A DNA stretch of 5,209 bases, taken from Methanobacteriota archaeon. GTDB lineage: Archaea; Thermoplasmatota; Thermoplasmata; RBG-16-68-12. The notes under the pieces were generated by a model, which saw nothing but the letters and a program-made list of their open reading frames with translations, searched no databases and was not told where the DNA came from. The DNA is taken from assembly GCA_005878995.1 (NCBI GenBank), contig VBME01000039.1, positions 1-5,209 on the forward strand, read 5' to 3'. Numbering within the stretch: the stretch's first letter is position 1; every line of letters begins with the position of its first letter. Of the stretch, positions 1 to 5,209 are shown piece by piece. The position numbers were made by a program, and so were the translations under genes.

Positions 1-1709
1 GACGGTTCCAAGCCGGGCGTTGGCGACTGGAAGAACACGGAGTCCGTGTCGGCGTACACGACCTTCACGCCGTCGGTCTCGAGTTCGCCGATGATCCCCT
101 TGATTCGTTCCCTCGCGAACGCGGTGATCGAGGCACCGACCTTCGGGTCGTTGAACCGGTAGAAGGAGGAGGCGAGGACGCCGTAGAACGCGTTCATGAG
201 AATCTTAATCGCCGCCTGGAGGCCGTCGTAGAACTCCTTCATTTGGGGATCCGTCGCCTCGCGCATTTTGGCCCGCACCTCCTGGCGGTCTTTCATGAGG
301 CTCGCGAGGATCACCGGCAAGAGGCCTTTCTTGACTTCCGCGGAGAGGAACTTCGCCCCCGTCGGGCTCTCGATCGTGCCTGCCGGTGAGACGGTCGTGA
401 AGCAGATGTTGTTCTCGATGATCAGGGAGGGGTACATCGCGCGGAAGTCGAGCGAGATCACCCATTCGTACAGCCCGGGCTGCAGGCTGTGGACGTACCC
501 GCCTTCGATTTGCTCGACGCGGCCGCCCCGCATCTTCATCATCGGGACCGCCACGTGGGCGCGGTCGGCGGCGCGAATCAGGATCGAGTCGATCAGGTTG
601 GACGTGCGCCCATGCAGGACGTCCTCGAGGGGGAGCTTGCTCACGGCCGCCAGGTCCAACGTCTTCTCGATCCGGCCGATTTTCTCGAGAATCCGGAGCG
701 AGAGGACGGCGTCGTTCAGACAATACCGGATGACCTTCTCGGAGTCCCTGGCCCACTCCTCGTCGATCTTTTGCCGCGAGAGCTCGTGTTTTCCCTCCCC
801 CAACAGCTGGCGTCCCACGTAGTCGAGCGTTTCCTGCTTCATGTGCAAGGTCAGGCGCTCCGCCTTGACTGCCCACCATACGTCCGTGAGGATCCGGCCG
901 TCGACCCGCCAGAACCGCTCGCCGAGGTGAAAGAAGTCCGAGAAGTCGCGGGCGAGCTGGAGCCGCGGAATCCCGTTCTTGGTGGCGCGGTCGATGAGCA
1001 CGGGCAGGTCGTAGCCGTCGATGTTGTATCCGGAGATGATGTCGGGGTCGAGCTCGTGGACGAGCTTGATGAACCCCTCGACGATTTCCCGCTCCTTCCC
1101 CTGGAGGATGCGGGTCTTGATTTCACCGGCCTCCCGGTACGCGATCCCGATGCAGAAAATGTGGTTGTCCAGGATGCTGTTCTCGATGTCGAAGCTGAGC
1201 ACGCGAAGAGCCGGGCGGAACGGGTCGCATGGCTCGAAGCGCTCCGCGACGAGGAACAGGTCAGTCGTGTACCGCCCGGCCGGGTCCGCCGGCGTCCCGT
1301 GGACGCGGACCGCGGCTCCAAGATCCATGTCGTAGATGAACCGATGCTGGAAGGGGATGTCGGCCTCGAGCGGGGTCGATCCGTACCTCCGCGCTTTCTC
1401 GCGGTATTCGGGCGTTTTCCAAGGTTGACGGAGGACGACGCGGGCGCAGGGAGTTGGCTTGCCCTCGACCTGGAGGGTTACGTCCTCGAGCTTGACCACC
1501 TGCGGATCCCTCCCGAACGCCCCGCGGAGAGATTGCGGAGGCTCGACGACGAAGAAGTACGGCTGGAATCCGGAGTATTCGATCGTGATGCTCTGCCCTT
1601 CCCTCGTGCGCCCGAAGAGTTGGATGACGGGTAGCTGCGCTTGCTCGGGGCCGTTCCGGGGCTCCCGTCGGTATGAGGCAGTGACAATCCGCACATCGTA
1701 AGTTGCCAT
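1..1709 (-). CDS. polB: Family B DNA polymerase, 3' part cut by the window edge
   Basis: DNA-templated DNA polymerase with a 3'-5' proofreading exonuclease; 569 residues are visible and the C-terminal part of the palm and the thumb lie beyond base 1. What I see: an N-terminal domain (about 1-160); Exo I D174-I-E176; Exo II N229 to D234 (YNIDGYD); Exo III Y329 to D333 (YCLND); motif A DFRAMYPSLI at 421-430; motif B KILMNAFYG at 502-510; motif C YADTDS at 552-557. All carboxylates expected for exonuclease and polymerase catalysis are present, so both activities are predicted. All motifs fall in one frame with no stop, so there is no frameshift, and no intein interrupts motifs A-C. Oddities: the usual YxGG linker motif reads IEGG (401-404) and motif B has NAFYG instead of NSxYG; from memory both are closer to E. 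coli Pol II than to Pyrococcus PolB. The ATG directly follows the TGA of the upstream GTPase gene, with an AAGGTG Shine-Dalgarno-like match just before it, which suggests translational coupling. The family call is secure; replicative versus repair role is not settled. Confidence 0.96.
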   Translation of the reverse strand, partial: MATYDVRIVTASYRREPRNGPEQAQLPVIQLFGRTREGQSITIEYSGFQPYFFVVEPPQSLRGAFGRDPQVVKLEDVTLQVEGKPTPCARVVLRQPWKTPEYREKARRYGSTPLEADIPFQHRFIYDMDLGAAVRVHGTPADPAGRYTTDLFLVAERFEPCDPFRPALRVLSFDIENSILDNHIFCIGIAYREAGEIKTRILQGKEREIVEGFIKLVHELDPDIISGYNIDGYDLPVLIDRATKNGIPRLQLARDFSDFFHLGERFWRVDGRILTDVWWAVKAERLTLHMKQETLDYVGRQLLGEGKHELSRQKIDEEWARDSEKVIRYCLNDAVLSLRILEKIGRIEKTLDLAAVSKLPLEDVLHGRTSNLIDSILIRAADRAHVAVPMMKMRGGRVEQIEGGYVHSLQPGLYEWVISLDFRAMYPSLIIENNICFTTVSPAGTIESPTGAKFLSAEVKKGLLPVILASLMKDRQEVRAKMREATDPQMKEFYDGLQAAIKILMNAFYGVLASSFYRFNDPKVGASITAFARERIKGIIGELETDGVKVVYADTDSVFFQSPTPGLEP

Positions 1710-2900
1710 TCACACCTTCGCCACGATCTTGATGACGTCCCCATCCTGGACCGGGTGGTCTCGGCCCACGACCATCTTCGTACGGGCGTTGATGGCGCGG
1801 ATGAAGTGGTTACCCAAGTCCGTGTGAACCTTAAAGGCTACGTCGACCGCGGTGGAACCGCGTGGCACGAGGAACGCGTCAGGCAGCACGTTCCCGCTCT
1901 TGTCCGTCCAGTGGTGCTCATCCTCGACCGGGAACACGACGATCAAATCGAGGAGTTTGAAGATCGCCTCTTCGATGCAGGCCTGGACCCCGGTAGACCC
2001 TCGCTCCCGGAGGAAGACTTGGATTTTCGCGAGCCCTTTCTCCTGAGCGGGGCTGAGTTTTTCGGGGAGCAGGATCTCGAAGGATGAGGCGCCCGGCTCG
2101 TACCCGATGAGCCCCGCAGACGCGGCGCGCCGAAGGGCGAGCTCGTATTCCGCCGAGGTCGGGACGGTTCGGTAGCCGTCCGCGTGCGAGAGGCGGTCGA
2201 GGCCCTCCCGCGAGACGAGATCCGCCTTGTTCGCGGCGAGGATCATCGGCTTCCCGCGAGCATGCAACGTACGCGCGAGTCGCAAGAGATCGTCCGAGGT
2301 CCAGCGGGCCATCTTTGGATCCAACGCGGTCTCTCGCACCGCGAGATGGACTTGCATCTCCGTGAAGCCGAGGCCCGTGAGCCGTCCGAAGACCACTTTC
2401 TCCGGCGGCACCTCCTCCAGGTCGGCACGTCGGGCTTCCTTCTCCCAGTTGCGCGCGAGGATGCCCGCGATCCAGTGGGCGAGTTCGTCTTCGAGGAAGC
2501 GAACGTCATCTAACGGATCGTGACTGCCCGGTGGTACCGCATTGCCCTCGAAGTCCGTGCCGCCGGTTGCATCCACGACGTGGACGAGCGCGTTCGCCTG
2601 GCGCAGGTCGTCAAGGAACTTGTTGCCCAGGCCGCGGCCCTCGTGCGCCTTCGGGACGAGCCCCGCGACATCGAGCAATTCCACGGGGATGAGCCGCGTT
2701 CCTCCCCAGCACGGGGCGTTGTTCGGCTTGCAGTCAACCCCGAGCTCCGTGTGCGGACAGGGCTTTCGCACGTAGGCCACACCGCGGTTCGCTTCGATCG
2801 TGGTGAACGGATAATTCGCGATCTGAACCGGAACGAGCGTCGCCGCGGCGAAGAAGGTCGACTTCCCGACGTTCGGTTTCCCGACGACCCCCAACTCCAC
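1710..2900 (-). CDS. Ygr210/YchF-type TGS-domain GTPase (translation-associated)
   Basis: Obg-HflX superfamily P-loop GTPase of the archaeal/fungal Ygr210 branch of YchF. The family is thought to act on ribosomes or in translation; the precise role is unknown. What I see in 396 residues: G1 GKPNVGKS at 7-14; the switch I region ANYPFTT at 28-34; G3 DVAGL at 77-81 followed by the family hallmark HEGRGLGNKFLDDLR (86-100); G4 NKAD at 224-227; G5 SAE at 249-251; a helical insertion between G3 and G4; and a C-terminal TGS domain from about 315 to the end. NKAD is the canonical guanine-binding motif, unlike the ATP-preferring NxxE of bacterial YchF and OLA1, so GTP is the likely substrate. Cysteines 48, 57 and 64 lie in an insertion between G1 and G3. 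The start is GTG: an in-frame TAG lies eight codons upstream with no other start between, and the P-loop begins at residue 7. No clear Shine-Dalgarno sequence precedes it. The length is normal for the family. The stop abuts the polB ATG. Confidence 0.95.
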   Translation of the reverse strand: MELGVVGKPNVGKSTFFAAATLVPVQIANYPFTTIEANRGVAYVRKPCPHTELGVDCKPNNAPCWGGTRLIPVELLDVAGLVPKAHEGRGLGNKFLDDLRQANALVHVVDATGGTDFEGNAVPPGSHDPLDDVRFLEDELAHWIAGILARNWEKEARRADLEEVPPEKVVFGRLTGLGFTEMQVHLAVRETALDPKMARWTSDDLLRLARTLHARGKPMILAANKADLVSREGLDRLSHADGYRTVPTSAEYELALRRAASAGLIGYEPGASSFEILLPEKLSPAQEKGLAKIQVFLRERGSTGVQACIEEAIFKLLDLIVVFPVEDEHHWTDKSGNVLPDAFLVPRGSTAVDVAFKVHTDLGNHFIRAINARTKMVVGRDHPVQDGDVIKIVAKV

Positions 2901-2979
2901 GCGGTGAGTACCGGACTCGGGCTAGAAGTACCTTAGCGGCAGCGCCTGCGAAGTTGAACCCCGATGAGGACAAGGACAC
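2901..2979 (-). other. 79-bp intergenic gap with an 8-bp inverted repeat at its edges
   Basis: Gap between the multi-zinc-ribbon gene and the GTPase gene. I see no poly-T run typical of an archaeal terminator and no convincing TATA box, so read-through into the GTPase and polB genes is plausible. The arms CGGTGAGT (2902-2909) and ACTCACCG (2978-2985) are perfect reverse complements that bracket the gap. The right arm covers the upstream gene's stop codon, and the left arm lies next to the GTPase GTG. A direct repeat AGTACC occurs at 2908-2913 and 2928-2933. Whether any of this is functional is unknown. Confidence 0.4.
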
Positions 2980-2985
2980 TCACCG
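2902..2985. repeat. 8-bp perfect inverted repeat, 68-bp spacer
   Basis: CGGTGAGT at 2902-2909 pairs with ACTCACCG at 2978-2985. In the minus-strand transcript this could close a long-range stem joining the end of the upstream reading frame to the GTPase start region. An 8-bp match in a gap this size could arise by chance a few percent of the time (rough estimate), so the match is real but its function is speculative. Confidence 0.35.
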
Positions 2986-4989
2986 ATTCAAGGGGGAAAC
3001 CAGCGAACTCCGGGATTCCGATTTGGCCCCATGTGTTCGGGTCGGGCGGAGTGGGGGCATCTCCGAATCTTCGGAGGGTGGTCTCCGCTCGTCTTCGTGC
3101 GAAGAGACGACGGGCCGGACCGTGTCCTCGAAGCCGCGGCGCCGGAGGGCCCGCCGCAGTCGGAGCGCGAGCGATCGCGACCGCGGCCGCGGTTCCCGAT
3201 CGGTATCCCGCGTGCCGACCCAGACGTAGCACAGGTACGCGAGCGTGGCGACCAAGCCCGCGACCCCGATGACCGGCTTCAGGATGTCCGGGGGCCAGGG
3301 TCGCCAGAATTGACGGAGGGGTTCAACGTAGATCCCGGCAGCCGTGAGCGGGGCGAGCACGGCGATGAGGCCGAGGGGCGCGCCAATCGCGAGGAAGAGG
3401 CCCCAGGCGAGGCGGAGACTCCGGTTGCTCGGTGTCTTCCTTTCGGTCGCATTCCCGGCCGGACGAACGGCCCCGTGAATCGCGTGGGGCGGATCAACGT
3501 GGCCGTCGAGCCCAGGAGACCGACCAATTCCGTTCGCGGCACCTTTGACCTGGCTTCGGCCATTAACGACGCCGGCTCTCTCGGTCCCATGGGAGGCGGG
3601 CTTAGGCCGGAGCCCGCTAACGAGCCCACGGCTACCGCGCACCCAGCCGGAGAGAAAGCCGACGGATGTCGACAAGGGAGACAGTTGTGCGGGCGCTTCC
3701 GCTCCGAGGGCGGGTTCTGGAGGGGCCTCGGCCCACACCTCCGGGTCCATCGTCTCTTCGAGCTCCTCGATCAGCCAATCGAGCACGGCGGCTTTCGTGA
3801 GCTCGAGTTCCTCCGGCGTGAGGGACTGCTCGAGTTCGCCCACCAGGAGGTCCTCGACGAGCGTGTCCAGTTCAGGCGCGGCGACCGTCTTCACGGGTCC
3901 CTTCGCCCCTGGAGGGGTCGGTTCCGAAGCGGGCTTGACCGATGTTCCGACGAGTCGCGCGCCACACGAGGGACACAAGGCCATCTCCCTCGGCACCGCG
4001 GCGCCGCAGCTCGGACAGACGGATCCCGCCTCGGATATCAGATGGTCGAGTTCGGTAACCTCTTGATCCCACGCGACGTCCTCCATGAGCGTGTTCGCGG
4101 TGGACCGGAGCTTCTCGGCGACGTTCGGCTTACGAAATTCCTTCGCCTGAATGCGCAACTGAGCGACCTGGATTTTTCGCGTGTCCGGCGCCGTCTTGGC
4201 GGCTCGGTCGAGCGCTTCGATCGCTTCATCGTTCCGTCCGAGGGACTGCAGGAGGAGGGCGCGGGCATAGTGCAGGTCTGGATTCGCCGGCATCTCGACG
4301 AGGCGACCGTCGTAGAACGCGAGGAGCGCCCCATCCCCTTCCGCGGCAAACTGCCGCCGAATCGATTCGTCCATCTCCTCCTCGTCGAAAGAGGCACCGC
4401 ATTCAAGGCACGCGGGTGCAAACGCGGAGGTGATGCAACCGCAGAGAGGACAATCGTATTCCTCCTGGAGGATGAGTTCCCTCGTGCGCTGCGGAGGGGC
4501 GTACTTGATCAGGTGGAGGGACGCGAGCATCTTGCGCGCGGCGACGGGGCCTACTTCGGGGATCCGAGCAAGGTCCTCGGGGGACGCCCGCGAAAGCTTC
4601 CAGAGGGCGTCGTATCCGTGGTCGATGACCGCCTGCGAACGAGACGCGTCCAAGCCCAAGACTTTGAGCAAGTCGAGTAGGGCGCTCGTGTCGACGTCGC
4701 CCTTGATCCTCCGCTTTGGCCGGCCGGGTGGACCTTCGGGTGCCTCCGGCGCCTCCTCCGACGTCGTAGGTTTTGGGCGAGTGCCTGGGGACGGGAACCG
4801 GGAATGACACGCGTCGCAGATGTATTGCCACGGATTGAACGTCCCGCACTCGGCGCACGGCGCCGTCCAATCGAGCTTACCCGCATCCCGAAGAATCGAC
4901 GCGCCTCCGCAGGAGTCGCAAAGGACAAGGGGCAGAAGTCGACCGCCGCACGCGCTACACGGTGGGAAGTCGTCGACGTTCGGGGTCAC
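2980..4989 (-). CDS. Multi-zinc-ribbon, HhH and TPR protein with C-terminal membrane hairpin; function unknown
   Basis: I do not recognise this 669-residue protein as a named family. Order of parts: two adjacent CxxC...CxxC zinc ribbons (C11/C14/C24/C27 and C45/C48/C58/C61); a Pro/Glu-rich linker; a helical region with a helix-hairpin-helix around IPEVGPVAARKM (143-154); a third ribbon (C180/C183/C194/C197); a good single TPR at about 236-269, perhaps with a degenerate second; a fourth ribbon (C325/C328/C339/C342); an acidic amphipathic segment (372-412); a disordered Gly/Pro/Asn-rich linker (420-525); two predicted transmembrane helices (about 527-555 and 570-592); and an Arg-rich tail with RLRRALRRR at 610-618. 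By the positive-inside rule both ends face the cytoplasm. The GTG start follows a strong GGGAGG seven bases upstream. HhH and zinc ribbons suggest nucleic acid or protein binding, and the membrane hairpin suggests anchoring; these roles are inferred. It is first of three co-directional genes, ahead of the GTPase and polB. Confidence 0.88.
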   Translation of the reverse strand: MTPNVDDFPPCSACGGRLLPLVLCDSCGGASILRDAGKLDWTAPCAECGTFNPWQYICDACHSRFPSPGTRPKPTTSEEAPEAPEGPPGRPKRRIKGDVDTSALLDLLKVLGLDASRSQAVIDHGYDALWKLSRASPEDLARIPEVGPVAARKMLASLHLIKYAPPQRTRELILQEEYDCPLCGCITSAFAPACLECGASFDEEEMDESIRRQFAAEGDGALLAFYDGRLVEMPANPDLHYARALLLQSLGRNDEAIEALDRAAKTAPDTRKIQVAQLRIQAKEFRKPNVAEKLRSTANTLMEDVAWDQEVTELDHLISEAGSVCPSCGAAVPREMALCPSCGARLVGTSVKPASEPTPPGAKGPVKTVAAPELDTLVEDLLVGELEQSLTPEELELTKAAVLDWLIEELEETMDPEVWAEAPPEPALGAEAPAQLSPLSTSVGFLSGWVRGSRGLVSGLRPKPASHGTERAGVVNGRSQVKGAANGIGRSPGLDGHVDPPHAIHGAVRPAGNATERKTPSNRSLRLAWGLFLAIGAPLGLIAVLAPLTAAGIYVEPLRQFWRPWPPDILKPVIGVAGLVATLAYLCYVWVGTRDTDREPRPRSRSLALRLRRALRRRGFEDTVRPVVSSHEDERRPPSEDSEMPPLRPTRTHGAKSESRSSLVSPLNR

Positions 4990-4996
4990 CGGACTG

Positions 4997-5002
4997 CCTC
5001 CC
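4997..5002 (-). promoter_or_regulatory. Ribosome-binding site for the multi-zinc-ribbon gene
   Basis: GGGAGG on the minus strand lies seven bases before the GTG at 4989-4987. It matches the anti-Shine-Dalgarno end of 16S rRNA and decides in favour of this GTG start. Confidence 0.75.
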
Positions 5003-5029
5003 GAAACCGGGTAGCAGCGGGGAATGGAG

Positions 5030-5045
5030 GAGAGGGTGTCCTCTC
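5030..5045. repeat. Perfect 6-bp-arm inverted repeat in the divergent region
   Basis: GAGAGG, a four-base GTGT spacer, then CCTCTC. An overlapping alternative pairs GGTG (5035-5038) with CACC (5045-5048). It lies between the TATA-like element and the start of the minus-strand operon, so it could be an operator or a hairpin in that operon's leader RNA. Low-complexity purine/pyrimidine content makes a chance origin possible. Confidence 0.4.
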
Positions 5046-5094
5046 ACCGGCGCGGAATCCTGCGACCATCTTGCGTCGCCGTTTCGCGCTTAGG

Positions 5095-5102
5095 CTTTAT
5101 AG
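5095..5102. promoter_or_regulatory. TATA-like element of the divergent promoter region
   Basis: CTTTATAG on the plus strand (CTATAAAG on the minus) is the most TATA-like element in an otherwise GC-rich 155-bp divergent region. With usual archaeal spacing of about 25 bases, plus-strand transcription would start near 5124 and leave a leader of about 20 bases before the ATG at 5145. Read the other way, it would give the minus-strand operon a leader of roughly 80-85 bases that contains the 5030-5045 inverted repeat. I see no clear purine-rich BRE on either side, so orientation is open. Confidence 0.5.
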
Positions 5103-5133
5103 GAGACTATGGACTTTCCCACGCCGTTATCAC

Positions 5134-5140
5134 AGGGGAT
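5134..5140 (+). promoter_or_regulatory. Ribosome-binding site for the plus-strand gene
   Basis: AGGGGAT precedes the ATG at 5145, with six bases between the G run and the start codon. It favours 5145 over the in-frame ATG at 5109, which would lie upstream of the transcription start predicted from the TATA-like element. Confidence 0.5.
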
Positions 5141-5144
5141 TGGT

Positions 5145-5209
5145 ATGGAGCGCGCCATCATCCTGTGCGACGGATATTTTGGACAAAGCACGGGGAAGAC
5201 GGCGAACGG
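5145..5209 (+). CDS. DUF1611-like protein, N-terminus only
   Basis: Only 21 residues are visible before the window ends. They read MERAIILCDGYFGQSTGKTA followed by N, with the next codon starting GG (so Gly). A short hydrophobic strand leading into a GKTANG motif resembles the start of DUF1611 (COG3367) proteins, which have an N-terminal Rossmann-like domain and a C-terminal P-loop domain; one branch (DgcN) takes part in D-glutamate catabolism. The GKT here is not a proper Walker A, since only three residues separate G13 from G17. The gene diverges from the minus-strand operon. The start at 5145 is preferred because of its ribosome-binding site and its distance from the TATA-like element; an in-frame ATG at 5109 would add 12 residues that do not resemble the family start. 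The assignment rests on a very short stretch. Confidence 0.6.
   Translation, partial: MERAIILCDGYFGQSTGKTAN

Noticed and set aside
205..879. 224-codon minus-strand frame overlapping polB
   Set aside because: Out of frame with the polymerase motifs; Arg/Pro/Gly-rich translation typical of a GC-rich shadow frame.
489..1634. 381-codon open frame on the plus strand opposite polB
   Set aside because: Codon-aligned antisense shadow of a gene with every family B polymerase motif in place.
2954..3229. Arg/Ser-rich small plus-strand frame near the end of the multi-zinc-ribbon gene
   Set aside because: Low-complexity antisense of the Arg-rich tail, with no domain and a better gene on the other strand.
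3031..4680. 549-codon open frame on the plus strand opposite the multi-zinc-ribbon gene
   Set aside because: It is exactly codon-aligned with the minus-strand gene. In GC-rich genes the codons TTA, CTA and TCA are rare, so this antisense frame stays open. Its translation has no recognisable domain, while the minus strand shows repeated CxxC pairs, an HhH and membrane helices.
5109..5144. Upstream in-frame ATG as start of the plus-strand gene
   Set aside because: It lies only seven bases downstream of the TATA-like element and so would precede the expected transcription start. A GGAG three bases before it is closer than usual, and the extra 12 residues do not resemble the family start.
5154..5203. 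Possible Walker A in the plus-strand N-terminus
   Set aside because: GQSTGKT has three residues between the glycines, not the four of GxxxxGK[ST]; the motif fits the DUF1611 N-terminal signature better.
1..5209. CRISPR array, tRNA or rRNA, insertion sequence
   Set aside because: No regularly spaced repeats, no tRNA-like cloverleaf or rRNA segments, and no transposase or terminal inverted repeats were seen; nearly all of the window is coding.

Overview
The window looks archaeal, GC-rich, and most like a member of the Thermoplasmata or a related euryarchaeal lineage (the lineage is an inference). The reasons are a family B DNA polymerase with all three exonuclease motifs, a Ygr210-type GTPase (the archaeal/fungal branch of the YchF family) with a C-terminal TGS domain, archaeal-style zinc-ribbon protein architecture, and a TATA-like element in the divergent promoter region. 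Two genes start with GTG. Shine-Dalgarno-like sequences are visible upstream of three of the four gene starts.

Layout: three genes on the minus strand occupy bases 1-4989 and read right to left. First is a 669-residue protein (4989-2980) that combines four CxxC...CxxC zinc-ribbon modules, a helix-hairpin-helix, a TPR, a predicted transmembrane hairpin and an arginine-rich tail. After a 79-bp gap comes a 396-residue TGS-domain GTPase (2900-1710). Its TGA stop abuts the ATG of the family B DNA polymerase (1709 to beyond base 1; 569 residues visible, ending just after catalytic motif C). A 155-bp divergent region (4990-5144) holds a TATA-like element, a perfect 6-bp-arm inverted repeat and two ribosome-binding sites. 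On its far side a plus-strand gene begins at 5145; only 21 residues are visible, and they resemble the N-terminus of DUF1611 proteins.

Functionally, the minus-strand cluster joins replication or repair (PolB) with a translation-associated GTPase, led by an unrecognised, probably membrane-anchored multi-zinc-ribbon/HhH protein. The zero-gap GTPase/PolB junction suggests translational coupling. The large protein is the least explained object here and the best candidate for something undescribed. Long open frames on the plus strand opposite the polymerase and the large protein are codon-aligned antisense shadows and are not annotated.
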